Source: Filosporella fistucella (taxonomy: Eukaryota > Ascomycota > Leotiomycetes > Helotiales). From it: a DNA stretch of 64,000 bases. Within the stretch, counting starts at the first letter, position 1. Each line of letters begins with the position of its first letter. Below are positions 1-12,844 of the stretch, piece after piece. A model generated the notes under the pieces. The model searched no databases and was not told the DNA's origin. It was given only the letters and a program-made list of their open reading frames with translations. The translations under genes and the position numbers were made by a program. Where the stretch lies: NCBI GenBank assembly GCA_030077755.1, contig JAQJZZ010000017.1:1736001-1800000 (forward strand), written 5' to 3'.

Positions 1-3000
1 GATTCCAAGTTGAATGCAGAAGATCTATGTTCTTTCGTCCAAGCCTCGATAGCTTTGCAAGAGAACCTTGTCGTGGATCTTGCGAAGCTCCCTCCAAAAC
101 TGGGAAATATGCTGGTCCGGGATATGAAAATGGCGTACCGCATACGACGACTCATCCAGAATTCTATTGAAACTAATCCTGGCAGCCTAGGGGTCGCAAT
201 CAATAAGACTTGGTCCGATCCAAGCAATTCCACTGGGAGAAATTACTCCAATTGGCAGTTTCTTTCCTCCCCAAACAAGAGATGGGTCGTTTCGGTCATC
301 ACTAGCACGACCAACAAGTTCTTCGTCCCTCAGGTAGTCCACTACAACTTCGTTGAGGGTCACCTGCTAGTGGACGGAAAGCCGTTGGCAAGACTACCCC
401 GGGGCATCAGAGAATCAGAGGATGTCAAGGAGCTTTTCGGGACCCAGCACCTTCTGACCTTCCCCTCATCACTAAGCGGCATGAGTCACGTCATGGCAAC
501 TCGTATGCGTGGTAACGAAGTCCATTTTGGACTTCGCGGACAGAGTGTGGTGATTCGTGCTCTAGCCAGAGACAGCCTTCTAGAGTACGTTCCTCGGCGT
601 GTATTTACGGACAGCGACAATTTTGATCTGCCCTCAGGTCTAATCGAGAATTGCGTACACTGGCTCAATCTCCGCACAAAGTGCCTGGAGATCCGACGGA
701 AACCTGTCATATGGAAGACTAGGCAGAGCGACTGGATTCTAGATGTCGCCAATCGCCGGGCGCAGCGAAATCGGGTTGTCTTGGTAGATCCCCATTCAGA
801 TCTCTGCAAGCGCGTGGCTGAGATCTTCCGCCACTTCGAGGATCCACAGCGGTTGACCGTCTTCCAACCCGCGATAGGGAGGCTTTCAGTTGAGATGCGG
901 CACCTGGAGCCCTCTTTCTTCGTAAATAAGGGCAACCTTCTTGAGTGCCGAGAGTTGAATGCCGAGATCGATCCCAACCAAGATGCTGGGACGCTTTATG
1001 GATTCCTGAGCAAAATTGTGCTTCGTGACACAGCCAATCCTGAGCGGCGAAGCATAATCACCCCACTGGGACAGCTGACATACAAGCGACACGGTATGCA
1101 TCTTGCGGTTCGAGCGAGCAGCACTACCGAATATGGCAAGTTCGAAATCGACAATGTTCTGGGACGTTTATCATGCCCACCTGAGCCACGTTTACTCTAC
1201 TCCAAAGCTCAGTTCCATGCATTTACCTCATTCGTTTTGCCTGATACTCTCACTGGGTGCACTGGCGCAGAGGAAGCTCTGCACACGCTCAGATCAGGCT
1301 ATTGCCAGCCCTGGATGCCGATGAGCGAAGGTCTTGCCTCCATTCTGAGAGTCATCGGCAGACTAAGCCCGAGTAGAGAGTATTATCCGAAGGACAAGAG
1401 GCGCCTGCAGACCGTCATCTGGGACCAGCACCTAACCATAAGCGTTCAACACGATAGCTATGAAGGTCTTGCTCAAGAGATATTGGGCAAATCAGATCGG
1501 CTCCGAGCCTTTATTGTAGACGAAGGTGAAGTGATAGGTTTTGACACCGAGACCCCTTCCCATCTCCGAAGGCGCGGTGAAATTCGGCGACTTCTTTACG
1601 AGCGCGGCACTTCGGATCCGATCAGATTGATAATCGGGAAGGACATTGTGTACAACTCCAGAGATCGGCATGGCAGCTTGCCCCAAGCCACCAATGTTTA
1701 CCAAATCGTGAGACTTGTTCGCAAGCGACCGTTTCGTGCCCCCACGACAAGAAAGCTGGCAGCTACTCTTCAGGACTGGAAATTCATCGGTGGATTTCAC
1801 CATACCAACCCTGATTCACAAAGGATTTCGAGTTGCCTCAGCGATCTGATGGATAACAATATCGGCGAGCAATGGGGCAGGCTCGTGAATTTCTGCCGAC
1901 GTGCTGATCCTCACGATCCGTATGCTTTGATATTTCGACTGGGCCTCTTGTCATTTGGCACAAAGCCTGACATGGATGCGATCCGGTCGCTGGCAGCATT
2001 CGGTTGTTTAAATGAATTGAGAGTCTTACAGCCACCAATCAGCCCTTGCTTCGTTGAATTCAAGCTTTCTGCACCTCCAACGCATGAATCGCTTCTGGAC
2101 CTCATCGCCGCCGACTATCCCATTACTGAACCGGAGCAAGAGCGTCGGACCCTGTGCGAGGCTGAAGGAAGACGCCTAGCAACCTTTATCTTGGAGCAGT
2201 GGCCCAGCCCAGAACCATCAGCAGAGGAATTCGAATCAATAGTGCTTAATGGTGAGCTGGCCATAGAAAGGATTCTCCCCGAGTGGCAACGCTTGCATCG
2301 GAACATGCGTCTTTCAGAGTATGTTATGCTAGCTCAGAAGATCTTGAATCGCTACAGAGACGCGAAAGACAAGTCGGTACCACGAGCTTGGAACGAAGAA
2401 CCTGCAGCCCTTTGTACACCTGACCGTGGCTCTCCGATTCCATCACTATCGGATCTGCTAGTGAAATGTGCACCCACTCCCTCAAGCCACTTGCCTCATG
2501 GAGCATTTCTCAGGAAAACTCTACCCCGAGGTGTACATTTGCCTACCGAGCAGAACAAGATTTTCCGAAAGACTACTTCATCTAAGGAGATTGTTGAGCT
2601 AGGTAAGATCTTAGATTTATTCGCCGAATCCACGGACGTTTTACGACAACAGTATGGAAATGACCTAAAGAAGAGCCTTCTTGCTCTAGAGAACTTCGAC
2701 AAACAGCCGCAGCTTCAAGAGACACAGCCAGGTGTTGATGTTGTTAGAGAGGACATCCAAAAGGTTCAGACGGCTCTGCACCATGAGTTTGAACGCGTTC
2801 AGCATACTTTCTCCGCTGGGGACGTTCGCTTCCAATGGCTTCAATTAGGTGGCTTGTGGCCATGCACAACGCCGACAACAACTCTTGAACAGCTACGGTC
2901 AAGCTCTAGTCACCAGTTCGGAAGCAATATGAGAGAATTTCTGGTTTCGTATAGAGTTCTAGCTACGACTTTACAAAGGCTTCTCCGTGTCAGACATGCT

Positions 3001-6000
3001 CAATTAAGAGGAGATCACCATAAGCTACTCCAGGAATGGCGAAATACTGGCCATGAAAATTGGAGCCCTTTCGAGTTCCCTGACTGGTTACTGCTTGAGA
3101 TTGAAAGCGATCTTCTCATTCGGTGCGAGCAGGTAGATGTTGCTCATGCTATTATCTCACCGGCATCTGGATCGAATTCTGTATTGCAAATGAACATGGG
3201 CAAGGGTAAGCAAATCAATTTTTTGACTCGAGGCAGTATAATCTTCTGTGACGATGTACCCTGCGCCGAAATGGATTCGAGAGTGAGCATACTAACAAGA
3301 TTTTAGGAAAAACCTCGTGCATTGTACCTATGGCTGTGGCCATTCTGGCAGACAGGAAGCAGCTCTCGCGCCTTGTCGTGCCAAAGGCGCTGCTCCTGCA
3401 GACTGCTCAAACAGTTCAGTCTAGACTAGGGGGGTTAGTAGGAAGAGAGGTTAGGCATATCCCATTTTCTCGCCGGACCTTGACCACGCCGAACATGCTC
3501 AGACTATACTCCGCACACCATCGCGAAATTCTCCAATGTTGCAGCGTGATTCTGACTACTCCCGAGCATATCTTGTCGTACAAGCTCAGCGGGCTACAAC
3601 GCCTTGCGGACTCCCGGTTTAATGAAGCGCAAGAGATGGTTACATTTCAGTCATGGTTAACTAGCACTTGTCGCGATGTACTTGATGAATCAGACTTCAC
3701 GTTGGCGGTCAAGACGCAACTCATCTACCCAAGTGGCCCACAGATATCCGTCGATGGACACCCATACCGCTGGGAGGCTGCACAGATCCTGTTGGCTCTG
3801 GTTGAGGATCATCTTCCGGATCTTCAGCGCGATTTTCCAAAAAGTATTGAGGTCGTTAAACGATCAGGTGGATTTCCCATGATACACTTCCTCCGGACAG
3901 ATGTGGAAGACGCCCTACACCAACGAATCATAAATGATATCTGCGACGGACGGATTTCATTCCTTCGTCTCACCAACTCAACCGTACCTGTTTGTAGGCA
4001 TAAGATCAAGCGCGTGTTATCAGATGACGACCTGGACCACAAGCTCACCGAGCAGGTATCGACCTTGTTTGCAGATAAAACTTCGGCTCGCAAGAACATC
4101 CTCCTTGTCCGTGGCTTGCTTTTGAACAGGATTCTCTTACTCTGCCTGAAGAAAAGATGGAATGTGCAATATGGGCTTCACCCAAACAGACACCCTATTG
4201 CAGTCCCTTTCGATGCCAAGGGGGTTCCATCTGAGCAGGCAGAGTTCGGCCATCCCGACGTCTCTATTATATTCACTTGCTTAGCTTTCTATTACTCGGG
4301 CCTCAACTTATCTCAGTTCCGCGAAGGTTTACAGCATGTTTTGAAGTCTGATGATCCAGCAGCGGAGTATGATAGGTGGACTTACGGTTCTGATACCCTG
4401 CCAGAAGCCTTGCATCATTGGAATGTCATTAACGGAGATGACCAAGGACAGGTTTATGAGCTCTGGCATCACCTTCGACTCAATAGAAGCGTCCTTGATC
4501 ACTAAATGAATAACTTTGTCTTTCCTGCTCACGCTAAGCAGTTTGGCGTCAAGTTGCAGGCTTCCGGGTGGGACCTCCCCTTATTCTCGAAATCTCAACT
4601 GGATGAGCAGACCGCGTGCGCGAAAACAACTGGTTTCAGCGGCACAAATGATAACAAGATGATGCTCCCACTGAACATCAAGCAAGACGACCTACCCAGC
4701 TTACGCCAGACCAATGCAGAGGTGCTCACCTACGTTCTGCAGGGCCGAAACCGGCAGTATAACCTTGCGGCTTGGCAGGGAAAGCGCCTGACAGAGGAAG
4801 AGCTTCTGCGGCGGATCGCCGGAATGGAGATTAGAATTCTGATCGACGCCGGTGCCTACATCCTCGAGATGGACAACCGGACCCTCGTTAGGGCATGGCT
4901 AGACATTGACACACAAGCCAAAGGCGCTGTCTATTTCGGTGCTGACAACAGAGCTTGGGTCCAGTATCGAGGAGGGAAGGAGGCGGTCCCACTCCTCGCC
5001 ACCCCTTTTGCCGAGAAACTTGACGAATGTCTCGTGTATATTGATGAAGCACACACACGTGGAATAGACTTGAAGCTACCCCAGAAAGCTTGCGGAGCAT
5101 TAACACTAGCTCTCGGCCAGACAAAAGATCACACGATGCAAGGTAAGCTGATTGCCGACTATCGCCCCGATTGAAGGCGTATCTAACAGGTCCAGCTGCG
5201 ATGAGGCTACGGCAACTCGGAACCACTCAGTCAATCGTTTTCTTTGCCCCTCCGGAGGTCCACCAGAGTATCCTCGACGTGTCTAGGAAAAGATGTAGAG
5301 AGGTGCTTGACTCTTCCCGTACTGATTCCTCTCACGTCGTGTGCTGGCTTCTGGAACAGACCTGCCGCGCGAATGAGCAGTTGCAGAACCTGTATCTTGC
5401 ACAAGGGATGGATTTCTGCCGCCGGACTGATGCGCAATGGAAACATGTTAATTTCCTCACTGAACATCACCACCGAAAGGCCTTTCTCAGAGTTATTCAG
5501 CACCCCGAGCGCCAAACTCTTGAGCAGCTGTACGGAGGAGTGACAGGCAACCAGTCAAGTTCCGCTGTCGACATCATCTTCCCGGAAATAAAGGGTTTTA
5601 TGGAGGAGCTCAGTGAGCAGAGGCGAGTAGCAAACCACAAGGGAGACCGTATTCACAGCTCTGTGCTAGAAGAAGTAGAACAGGAGCGAGAAGTTGAGTT
5701 CCAAGTCGAGCAGGTACGCCAGGTGCAAAAGCCGGCGCGCTATAAGGCTCTCGCATTCCCGGGTCTGCATGCAGCTGTCACTCGCTTTGCTAAAACTGGC
5801 AACCTAACTGGTGGGCACGGGTACGAACATGTCTTTGAGGCTCTGGGGCGGACGAGTATCGGTCAAAAATATAATGTTCGCCGCACGACATCGCAGCTGT
5901 ATGTCTCGGCTGAGTTCATGCGCACTGTTGAGCTTGGAAAGCGTCCTTCGAATGACAACTTCCTCGTAAGTTTGAGCCCATCAACGTCCCTTGTCCAAGG

Positions 6001-6621
6001 CTGTGCTAATGTCTCCTGCAGCGCCCTGTTGAATGGATCTTGTGGAACCCTTCGAATGGGACGGCCCTCATCGTTATCTCTGAAGAGGCCGAAGTTTTGA
6101 TCCCCACGATCCGTGCAGCAAAAAAGCCAATGGTACACCTAATTACGTATGCAGCCCCTGTCACAAAAAGCATGTTGCAATTCAACGAGCTTTCATACTA
6201 CGTCCTCCCTCGCCTGCCGGATGGCTATAAAACACCCCACTGGCTCTCCATCGAACTTGGAATTTTCGCTGGCCGGCTTTACATTAACTTCCCTGAGTGT
6301 GCTGCTCTGACCGAGTACTTGCAGCTTGCAGACAAGGCCGGTACATACTCCCCGCAGAGTCGCACTGAGCATGTCAGCATCTCTGTCCAGAATCCTCTCA
6401 ACTTTCTGCTGGAGTGGCTTATGGTCTGCCGGAAGGGACAAGACATCATGCACACACCGATGGGTTATATCTGCCAGGGGCGCACCTTACACGAAAGCCA
6501 CCCCTTCTTTGCAACGCGAAGTGTGAATGTTAGAGAGGTTGGGATGCCACTAGTAGGAAGCGGAATCAGCGGCAATGTCGACGAAGTTGAATACGAGGAT
6601 CCAGTCCTTGAAGACGAGTAG
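1..6621 (+). CDS. C-terminal part of giant DUF3638/DUF3645 protein, with an in-frame stop
   Basis: The frame is open at the left edge, so the 5' end lies outside the window. I join 1-3205, 3307-5142, 5190-5965 and 6022-6621. The introns begin GTAAG, and the first has a perfect TACTAAC branch site. Splicing restores the family motifs: a P-loop-like MNMGKGKTS across the first junction, DESD at 3684-3695, the HPNRHPIAVPF...FGHPD block near 4180-4260, and DEAH at 5043-5054. This is the fungal DUF3638 plus DUF3645 architecture, described in databases as a ubiquitinyl-hydrolase-like or helicase-like giant protein; its biochemical role is not established. The one defect is TAA at 4503-4505, directly followed in frame by ATG, inside a conserved stretch (RSVLDH-stop-MNNFVFPAHAKQF). 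I found no GT-AG pair that removes it without losing conserved residues. Either the gene is decaying or the base is a sequence error. Family identification is firm; functional status is not. Confidence 0.85.
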
Positions 6622-7447
6622 GATTCAGTGGGTACTCTACAATCAGTCTGTCTATATCTGTTCCTCCATGTCTTCCTTTCCTCCTCATTATATTTTGTCG
6701 TTTTCATCGGGATGGGCCGTAGATGCGCTCGTCTAGACTTGGACTGTTTGGGGGGGTTTCAACAAACTTGGTGTGTTCACCTACGATAAGTGCCTGGTAC
6801 TGACAGTGTGTAATTCGGATTGATCTGATTATCTTTGGGAATGTATATCGTTACGTCTCTTGACCGTAAGGCTTCATCAGAGGTACAGTTGGCACTTCAC
6901 CAGTAACTCGAATGTCTATGCTCAGCCAGAATACTTGTGAGGACAAAATGTATATCATAAATGAACTGCCATACTGTTTGGAGGTGTCAGATGCAACACC
7001 ACGGTGCTACCAAAGCCTCCCGGGGCCGGAGGTACATAATGCCGATGCCGAGAATGAAGGACGTTCAAACGTGGGATCATGCGATGAACCTCCATCAGGG
7101 TCAAAATAAAGTCACTGAGAGTTTTCGGACTCTACTGTATCCTGTAGAAAGAACTAAGCAATGATTTATGAGATGTCCGTTCAAGGCGCCTTGACACTGA
7201 CGTTGCCACGCTGCGAAACAATTTCTTAACACTCCACAATTTCCGTTGTCGACAATGATCGGGTGAGTTATGGTAGGGCGGGAGAACGTGTAGCCGAGTC
7301 ACATGCACTTCCCGAAAGTAGTTAGTACCGACCTTACCTTCAACTACTGCTTCTGTTCCTTCCTCCACACTACGACCCACGTTATTCACACTTTCCAGGG
7401 AGCGGCCACTTTTCTATCCTTTCGACATACATCTGGCTTGATTTATT
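6622..7447. other. gene-free intergenic stretch
   Basis: Only short ORFs without codon-like character occur here. A run of eight G's near 6750 and pyrimidine-rich patches are all I see. The last part must hold the promoter of the kinase-like gene starting at 7448. Confidence 0.5.
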
Positions 7448-8338
7448 ATGTCACCATTTGACTTGCAATCAGACGATCTCATCGAGTGGTGCACACAAGA
7501 GGCTCAACTTGACGACCGCCGCCGTTTCTTGGTATACCCTTCACAAGTAGCCCCTCAGGCTTTCATCAAATATGGGAGCAGAGATTTGTTGCCAGAAGCA
7601 CAAAATCAACAGTACGCCTTCCAGGCCCTAAAACGGTTCCCCCATCAAGACAGAATCCGAATTCCTGAGGTTTACCGTGTTATTGATTGTGGTGATACGA
7701 TTTACGTTGTGATGGAATACGTCTATGGAGAGACGTTCGAAGACATTTTATCTCAAAAAGCCGCAACACAGGAACATTATGACCAAATTATTCGTGCGAT
7801 TGATTCGTTCCTTCATTTTGAGATACCAGAGGATACGCCCCCAGGACCGATTGGCAAAGGAAAAATTCGGCATCCACTCTTTAAGGATGCATACGCATCA
7901 AAAGAATACTCATCAGTCACTGAGTTGGAAGACCATATCAATGACGTTCGTCAGCATTACCAATCAACAGATTTCAGGACTAATTGCTCTTAGGTTGCTA
8001 ACTTAGCCCCTCAGAACGATCTGAACATTGATTTCTCTGCGGAGAGGCTATGCTTTTGTTTTTCGGATCTTTTTGAAGGCAATTTCATATTTTCAGCTAC
8101 CGATATCCTATATGTTGTCGACTTTGAGCATGCTTCCATCCTGCCAGAGAGCTTCATGACCTATGCCCTTAATCAGCCGCGGCTGATATGTGAGGTAATT
8201 AAGGATCATTTTCATCTCCCACAAGAGAATCTTGCGAGTATGAAAGTAGCTGGTTATTACTTTTTGATCTCTTCGCGCAACATAGGAAAGTACTTTACAC
8301 TCCGTTGTATTTTGCATGCTAATTTGGCATTGCTCTAG
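7448..8338 (+). CDS. APH/kinase-fold phosphotransferase-like protein
   Basis: Model: exons 7448-7945 and 8015-8338 (273 aa). The 69-nt intron has a GTTCGT donor, a TTGCTAAC branch and CCTCAG acceptor, and removes the in-frame TAG at 7991-7993. The N-lobe shows VVMEYVYGETFEDIL, the hinge region typical of fungal aminoglycoside-phosphotransferase-fold proteins. The second exon has FSDLFEGNFIF in place of the usual HGDxxxxN catalytic loop (Asp and Asn kept, His lost), then VVDFEH as the metal-binding loop. Substrate is unknown; these fungal proteins are rarely characterised. If the 69-nt intron is not spliced, the TAG would cut the protein before the catalytic loop and the locus would be a pseudogene. 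Family fairly sure, exon junction moderately sure. Confidence 0.7.
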
Positions 8339-8627
8339 GTTTGCAGAAAGGGAACGGAGCAAAACGGCGTCAAAGAGTGAGATCGGTATTGCATTCTAGT
8401 TGAACGGGAAACATGGAAAGATCGGGGGCGGTCACTTTGTGATTATTTTGTCTACCAAGAAGCCCTGTTCTTACACTCTTGAAGTATAGGAGAATCTGAT
8501 CACAGTCCGAATGTGTCATCAGTCTTCACACCTCGAGAAACTAGACATCCGGATGAAATCTTGGTGAATTTCATTAGAGCTTCAGAGTAGCAATTAGTGC
8601 TTTTTGAAAATACTCTGGCAAAGTGAT

Positions 8628-9835
8628 TCATTTCTGTACTCCTTTCCCCTTCCCAGTCTCCTTGCTCTTTCCTTTTCCCTTTCCTGTCCCCTTGGTTGTC
8701 CCTTTCGGATTAGTTCCGGACCCTAATTCCCAGGTGTAGTACCTCTTCCCAGTCTTCTTGCCTGTGTACATCCAGCAACCCACCATATTCCCGTCATAAG
8801 ACACCTGCTCAGATTTCCAGTCACTACCTTCGGTTCGAATTCTGCCACCATCTTCTCTGCAAAATTCGTAGTACTGCTCAGTATCACCTTCAACGTGCCA
8901 GGTCGAAACGTAGAAAGGATCTGATGGGATGTCATTGTTTGGTGTGGGGTATGGCGCCGATGGTCCAGCGCGTGTCATCTGAGCTGAGGTCCCGACGATA
9001 TCCTCTGCTTGATTTTGGTTCTGTTGGGGGTGAAAATAAACGTTCGATGAATTGTATCCGTCATCACCTTCTTGTAGAGTCTGTGGCGTGTATGGAAGCT
9101 GGTATGGATGCTTTCCGGCAACTCGATAACTCAAAATCCGTCGAAATCCTTCGTCCCAGAATGTTCCCCGAGCCAGGGGCAAACTTGAGACTATGGTAGA
9201 ACCAACCGGGTTAATGGTGTAGTTATAACCCATAATCTGGTGAAAACCTGTCTTTCCGAGCTCGACTCGTAAATTTTCGCCGTCAAAAGTCCCCCGCTCT
9301 ATCTTGTGTACATGCCAGCCCACCAATCCCCAGCGATGAAGTACAATGAAGAACTGGGATCTAATCACCTGCAGGTTAGGCACGGACATGGTTCGAAGTT
9401 GTAAACTCACATGAAATCACGGCACCCATCAAAATACTCTATGTTGCTTCCAGGAAGTTTGAAACCTCCCTGAAAACTGAAATTAAGGAGATTAGGGTCC
9501 CGATCTACTGTGGAAATGATGTGGTTCACTGTCCAGTCACCTCTCTTGAGGGAGAACTCGAAGGCAGCGTGCGCTGCATGCGACGAACCACTGTACTTCA
9601 GAGGTGTGATATGGAAGATCCCATCATAATCACCCTCCAAATCCATGGCGAGTCGGCAGCCCATCCAAGTATTGCCCTTTGCTTTGATCAAAGGATTTAT
9701 GTCGAGGCGGAAAACGACGTGGGGTTTAGGGCCTCCTTGCTGAAGAAACTCGACGACGAGTTTGGAAACCAACGATTCCCTCACGGCCTCGACCACTTCA
9801 TCTCGATCGTCGACAGCGTACTCTTCTTGTGACAT
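8628..9835 (-). CDS. hypothetical protein with Lys/Gly-rich C-terminal tail
   Basis: Two exons, 9411-9835 and 8628-9360, give 385 aa. The 50-nt intron (9361-9410) has a GTGAGT donor, CCTAAC branch and GATTAG acceptor; the nearer CTGCAG acceptor would create a stop. The start is ATG at 9833-9835. I recognise no domain. The N-terminal half is globular-looking and Trp/Phe-rich. The end is a low-complexity tail of about 25 residues built from TKGTGKGKG-type repeats. A basic tail could bind nucleic acid, but that is inference. No signal peptide or membrane segment. Confidence 0.75.
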
Positions 9836-10590
9836 TTCGTTTTCTGAAATATTGAATGAAAAGGAAAGTAGCGGCGTGCTGCAGAGATATTGGGGCTCGT
9901 ATTTGGATTCTTATCTCCAAACCAATCACGCAGCATAAAAGAAAAATTAGGGCGTTTCGGATTTGCTGTAAGGCGCGACTGATGGCAGCCTAATCCAAAT
10001 CACGATTAGATCCCTTGATTCGAGGCTAGAGGCGATGCAGAACGAAGGGCCCAACAAGGAACCAGGCAAAGTGGTCTTTCGTATAGGCAGGGAAGTGAAA
10101 TACTAGAGTGAAAGTCAAGCTTTTTTGGAGAGATGTATATTGGATCTGGCAAGAGCGGCTTTAGAACCGCTGTCTCCTATTTTGGGATCTTTCAACTATC
10201 GACAAATGGTGCACTATCCCTCTTTCAAACAAAGATGAATTGTGCGGTTGCTTTTTATGTTGCTTGGACTACTTCCAAATTGCGTCTAGAGAAAACTACA
10301 AAGTTTGGTGAGCTGGTTAGGTAGCCAGGAGAAATGGCGGGAAAGTGAATATGTGCCGTTTGGACTTGGAAGCCTGCAAGCCCTAACCACTTTGAATTTA
10401 GATGCAGGAGAAGATGGATTGCAGGATAATTCATTGATTCAGGGTATATATGAACTTGCTTACGGGTCAGGCATGCCTAGAGTCCGAAGAATGCAGGTAT
10501 ATAATCCATTTCGCGTTCCTAAAGGGTTTTCTGTTCCCATTATCCTTTCGACACTCCGCCATATCTGTCTTGTTGATATCTAAACCAACA

Positions 10591-10877
10591 ATGTCTGACC
10601 TATCCAGCAAGATCGACGCTGCGCACCAAGAGCTTGGTTTCTGTATCGTTCGGCGTTTTCTCAATATATCATGTGAGTCCTCAAGACTTTTTGTGCCTTG
10701 CGCCAAGCTCACTATTTAGCGAATAAGATATCGCATCCCTTATTGTTTCCAAACCCTTCCCCCGAGGAATTCCATGCAGCAAAAGAGGCTTATAAGAAGC
10801 ATGGGGTGACATCAGAGGAAATTGAGAAACACTTTCCTACAAGCAGCCTGGAAGAGTACATGAGAATGACGCCTTAG
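10591..10877 (+). CDS. small two-exon hypothetical protein (79 aa)
   Basis: ATG at 10591 sits in a good fungal context (CAACAATG). Exon 10591-10672 joins 10720-10877 across a 47-nt intron (GTGAGT donor, TTTAG acceptor). The spliced frame is clean to TAG at 10875-10877. The product is charged and probably helical, ending in an EEFHAAKEAYKKHG...EEIEKHFP segment. I recognise no family. Short length and lack of homology knowledge leave room for a chance ORF, but the exact splice fit argues for a real gene. Confidence 0.5.
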
Positions 10878-12033
10878 AAGGAGAGCAAGAGATAGGGGGC
10901 TCGTCTTGGACGCGCTAGAATGGAGATGGCGAAAGCGGATAGGGCGTTCACCTTGCGCGAGCGAGAATGAGGAGATTGATTTGGTTAGGAAAAGTTTTAG
11001 CAATGAGAGTTTACTCACTGCTGTAATGTGCCCCGTGTCAGGTTATACGTGGAGTGGAAATTATTTGCAAACCCGCCAAGCTTCGCAGCACTCAGATGCT
11101 TGTAGACCGAAAACTTCTGGTAATAATCATATATTCTTTGCACAGTACTCAAAACTTCAGAAGAGCTGTCCACCGGCCCTGCTGTTCCGCAACGCCATTT
11201 GTGCCGAAAGTAGGATCGAAAGAACTTCTGTTCTGGAACGGCTCGAAGGTTAAAAGGCGAGATGAACAGCTGAACAGCTGCCCAGTGTCGGTCATGATGG
11301 ACTGCAAAATGGATGCGTGTTGTCTGTTCCTTCAAGAGATACTTGGATAGAGCTCGTGAAGGGTTCCCAGCCCAGCCACGGCAACATGCTGGTCTTGTAA
11401 GGATATGTAGAATGATTGATGGCTACAAATTGCTTTCAAATTTCTCTCGTCCATGTTCAACTCATCGGGCGAACAATGTTGCAGCTGAGACGGTAGAATT
11501 TAGGAGGGCAACACGATATTCTCGTCCAGGGGTAGGTCACATTTTTCAATGTGTGACTTAGCCTTGTCAGTTTATGCGACAACCGGCAGGAGAAGTCATG
11601 CAGCGTTGCGGGACCTGGGCTGTCCGCATAGTGGGTCGCCAGACCTCAGTCGGCTCCTGACGCCTCAATTTCTATCACCTCGGTACTGTAGTTATTTTCG
11701 CCACCAGGTCGTGGGATACTACGTATTCCTAGAATACGGGTAAGCGAGCTTCAAGATACCTTGTAGACAGGATATGGACTTGCCCATCCCAATCTTGTCC
11801 CGTCAATGCTAGATTTGGATCGATTGGGTGTATGGTATTGAACTGAAATGCTACTTCTTGAAAATGGTGGGATTTATTTCAATGTATAAGTAGAAGCTGT
11901 ACAACAAGGCAACATGCATGCGCCCTCCTCTCTCACATTGCAGTGCTAGCTCGCCTCACTTTATCTTCTCACCGGCTTTCTTTGCCCATTTCTCACACCT
12001 GCGCTGTATGGGTAGGGCGAAGCATCGACATTT
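10878..12033. other. no convincing gene
   Basis: Overlapping ORFs of under 120 codons occur on both strands here. None has a good start context, splice continuity or a recognisable motif. Confidence 0.4.
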
Positions 12034-12844
12034 ATGCACCTGCCGCTATTTCGTTCCATGTTTATATGCAGGATGACTGGCCACTTCTGCACCACGATCA
12101 CTTCTGGGGGTTCATCCCCGCCTGACAATAGGATCACCTACAAGACGACGGTAATTTACATCGAGATTAAGAACGGCATTGAGAGTGTAAAGGTATGCTC
12201 TCCAAAACCCATAATGATTGCTGGCTGGCTGACGTCGCTGACTCTACAAGGATGAATTCACATGCCACCCAGAAAGGGTGTTTCCCAGCCGCTGCATGCT
12301 TCGAGCCTTACCGCTGCTTAGTGTTAGGCAACCCAAACGGGGATGTGAAGAGGCGCTGGGAGAGGAGTTCGGAACCCAGAAGAAGCTCAAACAAAGTCCC
12401 AAGCGTAGTCTCCTAGAGCCACCAACGCCAGATGAACCTGTGAGCAGTGAACATCACAAACCCTCTCTAGAATCGGTACAGGCGTTCGCCGTGCAGCGAT
12501 ATTCCAAGCTACTTGCTGAGGCTGAACGGCAGCTGGAGAAGATGTTGTCCGGGACCGGAGATCCTGAAATCCTCGCAGGGATGATTCTAGCTGATCTGGA
12601 CCGTATGAACAAAGTTCTCCTGTCATCCACAACGGTGCTCGCCACGCAAGACTTCCTTCCACTAGCCGACTGGCAGAAACCTAGAGACTGGGAATCGAAG
12701 GAGAGGGACGATTTCTGTTCCAAATTCACGAGTTTCATTGGTGGTACATGGTCTGTGGAAGACATTTTCAGTGAATGGGAGGTACTCTTCAAGGTTGGCC
12801 AACAGAAAGCAACTAAAATAGCGTGCAGAGCTAATTTGGATTGA
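12034..12844 (+). CDS. hypothetical protein, two exons
   Basis: Exons 12034-12192 and 12251-12844 join in phase through a 58-nt intron with a GTATGC donor, CTGAC branch and CTACAAG acceptor, giving 250 aa. The second exon has the look of a real protein: a basic, Pro-containing segment, then a long amphipathic helix region (SVQAFAVQRYSKLLAEAERQ) and a Trp-rich C-terminus. I recognise no domain. The start is uncertain: ATGs at 12034, 12058 and 12073 are all in frame, and an upstream exon is possible because a TATATGCAG acceptor lies just before 12073. Confidence 0.45.

Noticed and set aside
486..977. Minus-strand 163-codon ORF
   Set aside because: It is a shadow of the DUF3638 coding strand, Arg/Ser-rich as antisense frames usually are.
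1..6621. DUF3638 gene as a mobile-element helicase
   Set aside because: The HPNRHPIAVPF and FGHPD blocks and overall order identify the cellular DUF3638/DUF3645 family instead.
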